Of a DNA stretch of 64,000 nucleotides, positions 24,735 to 34,322 are shown in pieces. The translations under genes and the position numbers were made by a program. The notes under the pieces are model-generated. The model was not told the DNA's origin. It searched no databases and worked only from the letters and a program-made list of their open reading frames with translations. The first letter of the stretch is position 1, and every line of letters begins with the position of its first letter. This stretch comes from Brenneria corticis (GTDB lineage Bacteria > Pseudomonadota > Gammaproteobacteria > Enterobacterales > Enterobacteriaceae). Location of the stretch: positions 1 through 64,000 of the forward strand of contig NZ_KZ819092.1 of the NCBI RefSeq assembly GCF_003115855.1, given 5' to 3'.

Positions 24735-25271
24735 CTATTTTTGTTGGGTCAGCGGCCAGCTTGCCAGCGTCTGATAGCGGGTTTTGCCATTTTCAAACAG
24801 TGATTGATAGAGTGAAAAATGGCGCACGGGTAGCGACCAGCTGAAATCTGCGGGCGGCAGGGCAACGGCTTTGGTGGTGCCGCGCAGCAGGGTGATATGG
24901 GGGTGAAAAGGCTGCGCGCTCTGGTAGCAGCCGTTACGGGCCGCCTGCGAGCGCAATAAATCAGCCAGCTGCAATAACCCGCGCGGCGCCTGCCGGCACC
25001 CCATCCACACCACGCCGGAACCTATCCATTGGCCCGCGTCGTTCAGCGTCACCGTGAATTCCGTCTGGCGGATGCGTCCCGCCAGCGCGCGCAGAACCTG
25101 CTCTTTGGGTTCGCTGACTTCACCAAGAAAGGCCAGCGTCAGATGGAGACTGGCGGCGGCGACCGGACGACCGGCCTCCGGCGCGAAGCGTGCGGCGCGC
25201 CAGCGGATAATCTCCTGCCGGGTATCTTCCGGTAGCGATAAGGCAAAAAACAGGCGGCGGGTAGGGTGCAT
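24735..25271 (-). CDS. thpR: RNA 2',3'-cyclic phosphodiesterase (2H family)
   Basis: The 178-residue enzyme of the 2H phosphoesterase family (older name LigT) opens 2',3'-cyclic phosphates on RNA. The two catalytic H-x-T motifs are HLTLAF near residue 43 and HITLLR near residue 125. It begins with RRLFFALSLPEDTR, typical of the family. It is divergent from hrpB with about 75 bp between. Confidence 0.93.
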   Translation of the reverse strand: MHPTRRLFFALSLPEDTRQEIIRWRAARFAPEAGRPVAAASLHLTLAFLGEVSEPKEQVLRALAGRIRQTEFTVTLNDAGQWIGSGVVWMGCRQAPRGLLQLADLLRSQAARNGCYQSAQPFHPHITLLRGTTKAVALPPADFSWSLPVRHFSLYQSLFENGKTRYQTLASWPLTQQK

Positions 25272-25346
25272 GTCGATCTCTTAAGTTCTGATTCCATCCG
25301 ATGCTACAATGCCTGCCGCTGAAAGTTAACCGTTATGGAGATTTCT

Positions 25347-27791
25347 GTGATTTTACCGCCCGTCAGTGCCGTGCTTGATGAAGTGATAAGCGCGCTGCAC
25401 GCCTCGCCTCAGGTTTTATTGCATGCGCCGACCGGGGCGGGGAAATCGACCTGGCTGCCGTTGCAACTGCTCCGTCAGGGCAATCTGGACGGCAAGATAA
25501 TCATGCTGGAGCCGCGGCGGCTGGCGGCGAAGAGCGTTGCCTGGCGTTTGGCGCAGCAACTGGGCGAGGAGCCGGGGCAGACGGTGGGCTATCGGATGCG
25601 CGCGGAAAGCCGCGTCAGCGCCGCAACCCGCCTGGAAGTGGTCACCGAAGGGATGTTGACGCGACGGCTGCAACAGGATGCCGAGCTGAACGGCGTGGCG
25701 CTGGTGATTCTGGATGAGTTTCACGAGCGCAGCCTGCAGGCCGATCTGGCGCTGGCGCTGCTGCTGGATGTGCAGCAGGGGCTGCGCGACGATTTAAAGC
25801 TGCTGATTATGTCCGCCACGCTGGATAACGCCCGACTGGCGGCGCTGCTTCCCGAGGCCGGCGTCGTGGTCTCTGAAGGGCGCAGTTATCCGGTGGAACG
25901 CCACTATTATCCGTTAAATAGTCACGAACGGCTGGAAGAGGGCGTGGCCCGTCAGGTCAGACGGCTACTGACCGAACAACAGGGATCGCTGCTGCTGTTT
26001 TTACCCGGCGTGGCGGAAATCAAACGGGTGCAGGCCTTGCTGGCGGGCAGCGTGACGGACGACGTGGATCTGTGCCCTTTATACGGCGCGCTGACCCTGG
26101 AGGAGCAGCAGAAAGCGATTCTGCCGGCGCCAAACGGGCGCCGCAAGGTGGTGCTGTCGACCAATATCGCCGAAACCAGTCTGACCATTGAAGGGATCCG
26201 GCTGGTGGTGGATTGCGGACTGGAACGGGTCGCGCGCTTTGACGTCAAAAGCGGTTTAACCAGATTGATCACCCAGCGCATCAGCCAGGCATCGATGGTA
26301 CAGCGCGCCGGACGCGCCGGCAGGCTGAGCGCCGGCATCTGCTGGCACCTGTGTTCCCGTGAACAGGCGGAACGCGCCGCCGCGCAAAGCGATGCCGAGA
26401 TACTTAACGGCGATCTCGGCAGCCTGTGGCTGGATCTGCTGCAATGGGGATGCCGCGCCGCCGACCAGTTGGTCTGGCTGGATGCGCCGCCGCCGCCCGC
26501 GCTGCAGTCGGCGCGTCGGCTGTTGCGTCAACTGGGGATCGCCGACCGGCATGACCGGCTGACGCCCGCCGGGCGCAAAATGGCCTCGCTGGGGTGCGAT
26601 CCGCGGCTGGCGGCGATGCTGACGGCCGCGGAGCAGCAGGGCCACGATGCGCTGGCGACGGCGGGCTGTTTGGCGGCGATGCTGGAAGAGCCGCCGCGCG
26701 GCGGTTCGCTCAATCTGCTCGACTGGCTGCATCGTCCTCAGCCGCACTGGCTGCGGCGCTCGCGACAGCTTACGCGCCGTTTGTCGGCGGCGCCGGGCCG
26801 TATCGATGCGGGATGGGCCGCCTGGCTGCTGGCGCAGGGCTTCGCCGATCGCATCGCCCGGCGGCGCGCTCAGGACGGCCGCTATCAGCTGGCGAACGGC
26901 AGCGGGGCGATGATGTCGCCGGACGAGGCGTTGTCCGGCACGGAGTGGTTGCTGGTTCCCACTTTATTGCACAACGGCCATAATGCGGATGCGCGCATCC
27001 TGCTGGCGCTGCCGCTGGATATCGAGAGCCTGGAACAACAGCTGCCCGGGCTGGTCGGCGAACATAACCTGGTGCAGTGGGACGAAGAAAAAGGTACGCT
27101 GCGCGCCAGCAAACGCCATCAGATAGGTTGTCTGACGCTGCGGCAGCGGCCGTTAAGCAAGCCCTCTGACGAGGAGCTGCAGCAGGCCTTGCTGGCCTGG
27201 CTGCGCGAGCAGGGACTGTCCGGCCTGAATTGGGATGCGGCGGCGTTGCAGCTGCGCGCCCGGCTGCGGTGCGCCCGCCAGTGGCTGCCGGAGGTGAACT
27301 GGCCGCCGGTGGATGACGATACTCTGCTGGCGACGCTGGAGCGGTGGCTGCTGCCGTCCCTGTCGGGCGTGCGGGATCTGCGGGCACTGCGGCAGATTAA
27401 CCTCGGCGAGGCGTTAACGCGTTTGCTGGACTGGCCTCTGCGCCAGCGGTTGGACAGCGCGCTGCCCACCCATTACACCGCGCCGGGCGGCAGCCGGCTG
27501 CCCATCGCCTATTATGAGGATAAGCCGCCGGTGCTGGCGGTGCGGATGCAGGAAATGTTTGGCGAGCGGCAAAGCCCGCTGCTGGCGGAAGGACGCGTCG
27601 CGCTGGTGCTGGAACTGTTATCGCCGGCGCAGCGGCCGTTGCAGATTACGCGCGATCTGGCCGCATTCTGGCAGGGGGCGTACCCGGAGGTGCAAAAAGA
27701 GATGAAAGGTCGCTATCCCAAGCACGTCTGGCCGGACGATCCGGCGAATGCGCTCCCGACCCGGCGCACCCGAAAATATCAGAATCACTAA
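25347..27791 (+). CDS. hrpB: ATP-dependent helicase HrpB (DEAH-type)
   Basis: The 814-residue DExH helicase shows motif I APTGAGKST, motif II DEFH, motif III SATL, motif V TNIAETSLTIEG and motif VI QRAGRAGR, then the HA2/OB-like and HrpB-specific C-terminal domains. Its physiological substrate is not settled. I choose the GTG at 25347 because GGAG stands 6 bases before it and the family N-terminus (LPPVSAVLDEV) begins there. The ATG at 25335 is the alternative and adds four residues. Confidence 0.94.
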   Translation: MILPPVSAVLDEVISALHASPQVLLHAPTGAGKSTWLPLQLLRQGNLDGKIIMLEPRRLAAKSVAWRLAQQLGEEPGQTVGYRMRAESRVSAATRLEVVTEGMLTRRLQQDAELNGVALVILDEFHERSLQADLALALLLDVQQGLRDDLKLLIMSATLDNARLAALLPEAGVVVSEGRSYPVERHYYPLNSHERLEEGVARQVRRLLTEQQGSLLLFLPGVAEIKRVQALLAGSVTDDVDLCPLYGALTLEEQQKAILPAPNGRRKVVLSTNIAETSLTIEGIRLVVDCGLERVARFDVKSGLTRLITQRISQASMVQRAGRAGRLSAGICWHLCSREQAERAAAQSDAEILNGDLGSLWLDLLQWGCRAADQLVWLDAPPPPALQSARRLLRQLGIADRHDRLTPAGRKMASLGCDPRLAAMLTAAEQQGHDALATAGCLAAMLEEPPRGGSLNLLDWLHRPQPHWLRRSRQLTRRLSAAPGRIDAGWAAWLLAQGFADRIARRRAQDGRYQLANGSGAMMSPDEALSGTEWLLVPTLLHNGHNADARILLALPLDIESLEQQLPGLVGEHNLVQWDEEKGTLRASKRHQIGCLTLRQRPLSKPSDEELQQALLAWLREQGLSGLNWDAAALQLRARLRCARQWLPEVNWPPVDDDTLLATLERWLLPSLSGVRDLRALRQINLGEALTRLLDWPLRQRLDSALPTHYTAPGGSRLPIAYYEDKPPVLAVRMQEMFGERQSPLLAEGRVALVLELLSPAQRPLQITRDLAAFWQGAYPEVQKEMKGRYPKHVWPDDPANALPTRRTRKYQNH

Positions 27792-27893
27792 TTTCAGACG
27801 TTTCCGCTTCCTTGCAGACGGCGGTGGAAACAGAGTAGGCGGCTTGAGCGAACAGCGGGCGGCCGTTAATAACCAGACGGAGAAGCAACAGTA

Positions 27894-30368
27894 ATGTCTC
27901 GGGATGACCGCGAACCTATCGGACGCAAAGGAAAAGCGTCGGGACGGAAACCTGCGCGCAAGCAGGCAGTTCGGCGCCGCAGGGATGACGACTATGATGA
28001 TGATTATGAAGACGATTACGACGATTATCAGGACGACTATGACGACGATGGCTATGATGACGAGGGCGGGATGACGCGCAAATCGCGGAATAAACGGCGT
28101 TGGCTGGGGCTCTGCGTCAAGCTGTTTCTGGTGATTGCCGTATTGCTGGCGATCTATGGCGTTTATCTGGACAGCCAGATCCGCAGCCGCATTGAAGGAA
28201 AAGTGTGGCAACTCCCGGCCGCGGTGTACGGCCGCATGGTCAATCTTGAGCCGGGGATGGCCTATAACCGCAAAGAGATGGTCGGCCTGCTGGAAGGGAT
28301 GCAGTATCGCCAGGTGACCCGCATCACCCGCCCCGGCGAATTCAGCGTACGCGGCAACAGCATTGAAATACTGCGGCGCCCGTTTGATTTTCCCGATGGT
28401 AAAGAGGGGCAGATTCGCGCCCGCCTGACGTTCAATAACGATCGTCTGGCGCAGATCCAGAATCTGGATAACCAGCGTAATTTCGGCTTCTTTCGTCTCG
28501 ATCCGAAGCTGATCACCATGATGCAGTCGCCCAACGGAGAGCAGCGCCTGTTTGTGCCGCGTACCGGCTTCCCCGATCTGCTGGTGGATACGCTGATCGC
28601 CACGGAAGATCGTCATTTCTATGAGCATGACGGCATCAGCCTGTACTCGATCGGCCGCGCCTTCCTGGCCAATATCACCGCCGGTCGGGCGGTGCAGGGC
28701 GGCAGCACGCTGACGCAACAGCTGGTGAAAAACCTGTTCCTCACCAATGAGCGTTCCCTGTGGCGTAAAGCCAACGAAGCCTATATGGCGCTGATCATGG
28801 ATTATCGCTATAGCAAGGATCGCATTCTGGAGCTGTATCTCAACGAAGTGTACCTCGGTCAGAGCGGCAGCGATCAGATCCGCGGCTTTCCGCTGGCCAG
28901 CCTTTACTATTTCGGCCGTCCGGTGAATGAGCTGAGTCTCGATCAGCAGGCGCTGCTGGTGGGGATGGTGAAAGGCGCGTCGCTGTATAACCCGTGGCGT
29001 AATCCTAAAATCACCCTGGAACGCCGTAATCTGGTGTTGCGCCTGCTGCAGAACCAGCAGGTTATCGACGCCGAACTGTACGACATGCTGAGCGCCCGTC
29101 CGCTGGGCGTGCAGCCGAGAGGGGGCGTTATCAGTCCTCAACCGGCGTTTATGCAGCTGGTGCGTCAGGAGTTGCAACAGCGGCTGGGGGATAAAGTCAG
29201 CGATCTCTCCGGCGTGAAGGTGTTCACCACTCTCGATCCGGTCTCGCAGGACGCCGCGGAAAAAGCGGTGGAGGAGGGGATTCCGGCGCTAAGGGCCGCG
29301 CGCGGCGTTAACGATCTGGAAGCCGCCATGGTGATCGTCGATCGCTTCAGCGGCGAGATCCGGGCGATGGTCGGGGGAGCGCAGACGCAATACGCCGGGT
29401 TTAACCGCGCCCTGCAGGCGCGTCGTCCCGTCGGGTCGCTGGCCAAACCGCCTACCTACCTGACGGCGCTGAGCCAGCCGGATACCTATCGCTTGAATAC
29501 CTGGCTGTCGGATGAACCGCTGTCGCTCAAGCAGCCCAACGGCCAGCTGTGGCAGCCGAAAAACTACGATCGCCAGTTCCGCGGCCGCGTGATGCTGGTT
29601 GACGCGCTGACGAACTCGCTCAACGTGCCGACGGTGAATCTGGGAATGGCCGTGGGACTGGATCAGGTTACCGCCACGCTGAAACGGCTGGGGGTTCCTG
29701 AAAACGTGATCTCGCCGATGCCTTCGATGCTGCTGGGGGCGATCAGCCTGACGCCGATGGAAGTGGCGCAGGAGTACCAGACCATCGCCGGCGGCGGCAA
29801 TCGCGCGCCGTTGTCGTCCCTGCGTTCGGTGATTGCCGAAGACGGCACGGTATTGTTCCAGAGCTTCCCGCAGGCTGAGCGCGCGGTTCCCGCCCAGGCG
29901 GCCTACCTGACGCTTTACGGCATGCAGCAGGTGGTGGCGCGCGGCACTTCACGTTCGCTGGCGGTCAAGTTCCCGAACTATCATCTGGCCGCGAAGACCG
30001 GCACCACCAACGACCTGCGCGATAGCTGGTTCGCCGGGGTGGACGGCAAGGAAGTGGCGATAAGCTGGGTCGGGCGTGACAACAACGGGCCGGCGAAGCT
30101 GACCGGCGCGAACGGCGCCTTGACCATTTATCGCCGCTATCTGGAAAACCAGACGCCGCTGCCGCTGACGCTGACGCCGCCGGAAGGCATAACCACCATG
30201 ACGGTGGATGCCGGCGGCAATTTTGTCTGCAACGGCAGCAGCGCCGGGCGCGTTTTACCGGTATGGACGGATAATCCGCAGGCGTTGTGTCAGGCCAGCC
30301 AGCCGCAGCCGGCGCAGCAAAACGGCGAGGGCGTGGCGGACTGGATCAAGGAAATGTTCGGTCAATGA
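27894..30368 (+). CDS. mrcB: Penicillin-binding protein 1B (bifunctional)
   Basis: The 824-residue class A PBP polymerises and cross-links peptidoglycan. It has a cytoplasmic tail, one membrane segment (about residues 70-90), a UvrB-like UB2H domain that binds LpoB, a GT51 glycosyltransferase (catalytic Glu in EDRHFYEHDG) and a transpeptidase with SLAK, SLN and KTGTT. The cytoplasmic tail holds an unusually long Asp/Tyr-rich stretch (about residues 33-60), longer than in E. coli. It is followed by a strong terminator. Confidence 0.97.
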   Translation: MSRDDREPIGRKGKASGRKPARKQAVRRRRDDDYDDDYEDDYDDYQDDYDDDGYDDEGGMTRKSRNKRRWLGLCVKLFLVIAVLLAIYGVYLDSQIRSRIEGKVWQLPAAVYGRMVNLEPGMAYNRKEMVGLLEGMQYRQVTRITRPGEFSVRGNSIEILRRPFDFPDGKEGQIRARLTFNNDRLAQIQNLDNQRNFGFFRLDPKLITMMQSPNGEQRLFVPRTGFPDLLVDTLIATEDRHFYEHDGISLYSIGRAFLANITAGRAVQGGSTLTQQLVKNLFLTNERSLWRKANEAYMALIMDYRYSKDRILELYLNEVYLGQSGSDQIRGFPLASLYYFGRPVNELSLDQQALLVGMVKGASLYNPWRNPKITLERRNLVLRLLQNQQVIDAELYDMLSARPLGVQPRGGVISPQPAFMQLVRQELQQRLGDKVSDLSGVKVFTTLDPVSQDAAEKAVEEGIPALRAARGVNDLEAAMVIVDRFSGEIRAMVGGAQTQYAGFNRALQARRPVGSLAKPPTYLTALSQPDTYRLNTWLSDEPLSLKQPNGQLWQPKNYDRQFRGRVMLVDALTNSLNVPTVNLGMAVGLDQVTATLKRLGVPENVISPMPSMLLGAISLTPMEVAQEYQTIAGGGNRAPLSSLRSVIAEDGTVLFQSFPQAERAVPAQAAYLTLYGMQQVVARGTSRSLAVKFPNYHLAAKTGTTNDLRDSWFAGVDGKEVAISWVGRDNNGPAKLTGANGALTIYRRYLENQTPLPLTLTPPEGITTMTVDAGGNFVCNGSSAGRVLPVWTDNPQALCQASQPQPAQQNGEGVADWIKEMFGQ

Positions 30369-30381
30369 TTTTTCTTCCTCT

Positions 30382-30407
30382 CCCCCGGTTCGCCGGGGGT
30401 TTTTTTT
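30382..30407 (+). terminator. Terminator of mrcB
   Basis: CCCCCGG (30382-30388), TTCG tetraloop and CCGGGGG (30393-30399) are followed by eight T residues. It is a very strong rho-independent terminator 13 bp after the stop. Confidence 0.95.
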
Positions 30408-30502
30408 CCGCTTGTCGGTGATGTTTCAGCGCTTTCGTTATTTATTCCCGGTGGTGTAAATTCCTTGCGGAGCGCATTCCGTTACGCCTATCATGCAATC
30501 TT

Positions 30503-30521
30503 TATAATAATTATTATCATT
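30503..30521 (+). promoter_or_regulatory. Fur box upstream of fhuC
   Basis: The 19-base stretch contains the palindrome ATAATAATTATTAT (30504-30517) followed by CATT, fitting the Fur consensus of NATWAT hexamers. It lies 64 bp before the fhuC start, so iron would repress fhuCDB. Confidence 0.75.
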
Positions 30522-30584
30522 GTCTTTTAGTTTGATAACCATTAGCCGCCTTGATTCCAGGCCGGCGGTGAAACCCAAAACGTT

Positions 30585-31382
30585 ATGCAAAACCAACATG
30601 CACTGCCCGATACCACCTTCAGGCTGGACGATGTCAGCTTTACTATTGCGGACCGCGCGCTGCTGCGTCCGCTGACCCTGACTTTTCCCGTGGGGAAGGT
30701 CTGCGGTCTGATCGGACACAACGGCTCCGGCAAATCCACCCTGCTGAAAATTCTTGGCCGCCACCAGCCGGCCAGCGGCGGCTCGGTGTGGCTGGGCGAT
30801 CGCTCCCTCGACCGCTGGGACAGTAAAGCCTTTGCCCGTCACGTGGCCTACCTGCCGCAACAGCTGCCCGCGGCGGAAGGCATGACCGTGCGCGAACTGG
30901 TCGCCATCGGGCGCTATCCGTGGCACGGCGCCCTGGGGCGTTTCGGCGGCGCCGACCGGGAAAAGGTCGACGAGGCGATTAGGCTGGTAGGATTGAAATC
31001 CTTCGCCAACCGTCTGGTGGATAGCCTGTCCGGCGGGGAGCGGCAGCGAGCCTGGCTGGCGATGACCGTGGCGCAGGACAGCCGTTGCCTGTTGCTGGAC
31101 GAGCCGACGTCGGCGCTGGATATCGCGCATCAGGTCGAGGTGCTGGCGTTGATCCAGCGGATGAGCCGGCAACGGGGGCTGACGGTGATCGCCGTGTTGC
31201 ACGACATCAATATGGCGGCGCGTTATTGCGATTATCTGGTGGCGCTGCGCGGCGGCGAAATGATTGCGCAAGGCGAACCTCTGGCGCTGATGCAAGGTCC
31301 GGTGCTGGAAAATATTTATGGTATTCCCATGGGAATATTGCCTCATCCCGGCGGTGGCGCGCCGGTAAGTTTCGTTTGCTGA
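30585..31382 (+). CDS. fhuC: Hydroxamate siderophore ABC importer, ATPase FhuC
   Basis: The 265-residue ATPase drives uptake of ferrichrome-type iron complexes. Walker A GHNGSGKST, signature LSGGERQRA, Walker B LLLDEPTSALD and switch His in VLHDINMA are all intact. It heads fhuCDB, 2 bp before fhuD. In E. coli the outer-membrane receptor gene fhuA stands between mrcB and fhuC. Here it is missing, so the receptor must be elsewhere. Confidence 0.95.
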   Translation: MQNQHALPDTTFRLDDVSFTIADRALLRPLTLTFPVGKVCGLIGHNGSGKSTLLKILGRHQPASGGSVWLGDRSLDRWDSKAFARHVAYLPQQLPAAEGMTVRELVAIGRYPWHGALGRFGGADREKVDEAIRLVGLKSFANRLVDSLSGGERQRAWLAMTVAQDSRCLLLDEPTSALDIAHQVEVLALIQRMSRQRGLTVIAVLHDINMAARYCDYLVALRGGEMIAQGEPLALMQGPVLENIYGIPMGILPHPGGGAPVSFVC

Positions 31383-31384
31383 CT

Positions 31385-32305
31385 ATGTCTTATCCATTAT
31401 CGTCCGGCCGCTGCGCCGATATCGGGCGCCGCCGCCTGCTGACCGCGCTGGCGCTTTCCCCGCTTCTCTATTCCGCCGCCGGCCGCGCCGCGGCCTATCC
31501 CGATCCCCGGCGTATCGTGGCGCTGGAGTGGCGGCAGGTTGAAATGCTGATGGCGCTGGGGATCGCGCCGATGGGCGTCGCGGATATCCATAATTACCGC
31601 CTGTGGGTGGCGGAACCCGAACTGCCGCCGGGGGTGATTGATGTCGGTTTTCGCACCGAACCGAATCTGGAACTGCTGGCTGAACTCCGCCCCTCGCTGA
31701 TTCTGCATTCCGAAGGTTACGGCCCGTCGGCGGAAAAACTCGTCCGCATCGCGCCGGCAATGGGTTTCGGCTTTAACGATGGAACCGGCAAGCCGCTGAC
31801 GTTGGTCAAGCCCTCGCTGGAGAGGCTGGCGGATGCGCTGGGCATCCCCGGGGCGGCGAACCGGCATTTACGGCAGTTCTCCGAATTTATGCAGCAGGCA
31901 AAAACGCGTTTACAGCCTTATACCCGTCGCCCGCTGCTGCTGTTTACCCTGCTGGATCTGCGTCACGCGGTGGTGATCGGCAAAAACAGCCTGTTTCAGG
32001 AAGTGATGGATGAAGTAGGGATAGAAAACGCCTGGCGGGGCGAAACCAGTTTCTGGGGCAGTACGATTGTCGGCATTGAACGTCTGGCCGAGATTGAAAA
32101 CGCCAACGCCCTCTGCTTCGATCACGGCGACGACGCCGTCATAGCGCAGCTGGCGGACAGCCCGCTGTGGCAGGCGATGTCGTTCGTGCGTCAGCGGCGC
32201 CTGCAGCGGGTGCCCCCGGCCTGGCTGTATGGCGCCACGCTGTCGGCCATGCGTTTCTGCCGTCTAATGGAACAGGCTCTGGAGGCGCGGCGTGACGTTA
32301 ACTAG
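31385..32305 (+). CDS. fhuD: Periplasmic hydroxamate siderophore-binding protein FhuD
   Basis: The 306-residue substrate-binding protein has a Tat-type signal: GRRRLLTALALSPLL with twin Arg, cleavage after about GRAAA. Conserved blocks are RIVALEWRQVEMLMALG, NYRLWV, PNLELL and NAWRGETSFWGST. The frame is open upstream inside fhuC to 31085, but the ATG at 31385 fits the family. It overlaps fhuB by 14 bases. Confidence 0.95.
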   Translation: MSYPLSSGRCADIGRRRLLTALALSPLLYSAAGRAAAYPDPRRIVALEWRQVEMLMALGIAPMGVADIHNYRLWVAEPELPPGVIDVGFRTEPNLELLAELRPSLILHSEGYGPSAEKLVRIAPAMGFGFNDGTGKPLTLVKPSLERLADALGIPGAANRHLRQFSEFMQQAKTRLQPYTRRPLLLFTLLDLRHAVVIGKNSLFQEVMDEVGIENAWRGETSFWGSTIVGIERLAEIENANALCFDHGDDAVIAQLADSPLWQAMSFVRQRRLQRVPPAWLYGATLSAMRFCRLMEQALEARRDVN

Positions 32306-34283
32306 AAACCGGATGTCGCCCGTTTTGCCGATCGGTTTTTTGCTGGCGGCGCTGCTGGCGCTGGGCGCTTACAATTTACAGCGTCAGCTGCCCGCGGCGC
32401 AGTGGTGGCAAGGGGTATGGCAGCCCTCCGCCGAGGATATCCGCCAACTGCTGTTTCACTATAGCCTGCTGCCGCGCATGGCGCTGGCGCTGCTGGTGGG
32501 CGCCGGGCTGGGGCTGAGCGGGGTGCTGTTTCAACAGGTTTTGCGTAATCCGCTGGCGGAATCCTCGACGCTGGGGATCGCCACCGGGGCGCAGCTGGGC
32601 ATTACGGCCGCCACGCTGGCGGCGCTGCCCGGCGGCGTGTTTATTCAGCAAATAGCGGCGATGATCGGCGCGTTGGCGGTTGGCGCGCTGGTGTTCGGCG
32701 TCGCCTGGGGAAGACGTCTGTCGCCGGTTACGCTGATTCTGGCCGGGCTGGTGGTGAGCTTTTACTGCGGCGCGCTCAACCAGTTGCTGGCGCTGTTTTA
32801 CCACGACCAGCTACAGAATATGTTTCTGTGGAGCAGCGGGGTATTGAATCAGCAGGACTGGAATAACGTGCGCTTTGTCTTTCCTCGTCTGCTGATTTGT
32901 TTCTGCCTGGCGTTACTGCTGCTGCGTCCGTTAACCCTGCTGGGGCTGGACGACGCCGTCGCCAGCAATCTGGGGCTGGGCATATCGCTGGCGCGGCTGG
33001 GGGCCCTCGGACTGGCTATTTTCCTCAGCGCGCAGTTGGTCAACGCGGCGGGCATTATCGGTTTTATCGGCCTTTTTGCCCCGCTGCTGGCTAAAATGCT
33101 GGGCGCCAGGCGTTTACTGCATCGACTCTGGCTGGCCCCGTTGCTCGGCGCCTTATTGCTGGGCGTGACCGATCAACTCGTCATCTGGCTGAGCGGCGTA
33201 TGGCGCGAGGTGCCGACCGGCGCGGCGACGGCGGTGATTGGCGCGCCGCTGCTGCTGTGGCTGCTGCCGCGTTTGCGCACCGGCGGGCAGCCTTCGATGA
33301 TGGAACCGGGCGGAATACGGGAGACGGAGCGGCGCCGGTGGGGATGGTGGATGCTGGCTGGCGGCGCGCTGTTGATCGCCGTGGTGTTAATCGCGCTGAC
33401 GCTGGGGAAAAACGCGCAGGGCTGGCAGTGGAGCGGCGGCGATCAGCTGACGCAGCTATTGCCGTGGCGCTGGCCGCGCGTGCTGGCGGCATTGGCCGCC
33501 GGGGTCATGCTGGCGGTGGCCGGCACGCTGATACAGAAACTGACCGGCAACCCGATGGGCAGCCCTGAAGTGCTGGGGATCAGCTCCGGCGCCTCATTCG
33601 GCGTCATCATACTGCTGTTCTTCGTACCGGGCGACGCCTTTGCGTGGCTGATCCCGGCCGGAAGCGCCGGCGCCGCGGCGGCGCTGCTGGCGATGGTGAT
33701 GATTGCCGGGCGCGGCGGATTTTCCACCCAGCGCATGCTGCTGGCCGGTATCGCCCTGAGCATGGTGTTCGGCACGGTGATTACGTTGCTGTTGGCCAGC
33801 GGCGATCCGCGCGTGGCGAGCGTGCTCACCTGGCTGTCCGGGTCCACCTATAACGTGGAAGGGCCGGATGCCGTGCGTTCCGTGGTTATCGCCGTATTGC
33901 TGCTGCTGATAGTCCCTCTGTGCCAGCGCTGGCTGCGCATTTTGCCGTTAGGCGCCGCCACCGCCCGCTCGCTTGGGGTGGCGGTTACCCCGGTGCGTCT
34001 GCTGGTGCTGTTATTGGCCTCGGTATTGACCGCCACGGCGACGTTAATCGTCGGGCCGATGAGCTTTGTGGGGCTGATGGCGCCGCATCTGGCGCGCATG
34101 ATGGGGTTTAGCCGTATCATGCCGCAGATCTGCGCTTCCGCGCTGCTTGGCGGGGGGCTGATGGTATCGGCCGACTGGTGCGGGAGAATGTTGCTGTTCC
34201 CGAACCAGATTCCGGCCGGGCTGCTGGCGACCTTTATCGGCGCGCCGTATTTTGTTTATCTGCTGCGCCGGCAGGCCCGATAA
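32292..34283 (+). CDS. fhuB: Hydroxamate siderophore ABC importer, permease FhuB
   Basis: The 663-residue protein is a fusion of two FecCD-type permease halves, as is typical of FhuB, with about twenty hydrophobic segments. Each half carries the family motif RNPLAESSTLGIATGAQLG (N-half) or NPMGSPEVLGISSGASFG (C-half). It completes the fhuCDB transporter. It is convergent with hemL. Confidence 0.95.
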   Translation: MTLTRNRMSPVLPIGFLLAALLALGAYNLQRQLPAAQWWQGVWQPSAEDIRQLLFHYSLLPRMALALLVGAGLGLSGVLFQQVLRNPLAESSTLGIATGAQLGITAATLAALPGGVFIQQIAAMIGALAVGALVFGVAWGRRLSPVTLILAGLVVSFYCGALNQLLALFYHDQLQNMFLWSSGVLNQQDWNNVRFVFPRLLICFCLALLLLRPLTLLGLDDAVASNLGLGISLARLGALGLAIFLSAQLVNAAGIIGFIGLFAPLLAKMLGARRLLHRLWLAPLLGALLLGVTDQLVIWLSGVWREVPTGAATAVIGAPLLLWLLPRLRTGGQPSMMEPGGIRETERRRWGWWMLAGGALLIAVVLIALTLGKNAQGWQWSGGDQLTQLLPWRWPRVLAALAAGVMLAVAGTLIQKLTGNPMGSPEVLGISSGASFGVIILLFFVPGDAFAWLIPAGSAGAAAALLAMVMIAGRGGFSTQRMLLAGIALSMVFGTVITLLLASGDPRVASVLTWLSGSTYNVEGPDAVRSVVIAVLLLLIVPLCQRWLRILPLGAATARSLGVAVTPVRLLVLLLASVLTATATLIVGPMSFVGLMAPHLARMMGFSRIMPQICASALLGGGLMVSADWCGRMLLFPNQIPAGLLATFIGAPYFVYLLRRQAR

Positions 34284-34315
34284 AGCCCCATGGAGTGAGG
34301 ACAACCGGGCCTGCC
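34270..34315. other. Inverted repeat across the fhuB stop
   Basis: GGCAGGCCCG (34270-34279) and CGGGCCTGCC (34306-34315) are perfect reverse complements over 10 bp with 26 bases between. The left arm is the last codons of fhuB and the right arm is 8 bases from the hemL stop. It could act as a 3'-end barrier for both genes. Confidence 0.5.
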
Positions 34316-34322
34316 ACGTTGA

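Noticed and set aside
27618..29177. 519-codon open frame antisense to hrpB end and mrcB
   Set aside because: It lies opposite two clear genes, its composition is that of a codon-bias shadow (His/Gln/Ile-rich), and no domain is recognisable.
31085..31384. N-terminal extension of fhuD by 100 codons
   Set aside because: It overlaps fhuC in another frame. The Tat signal and family homology begin at 31385.
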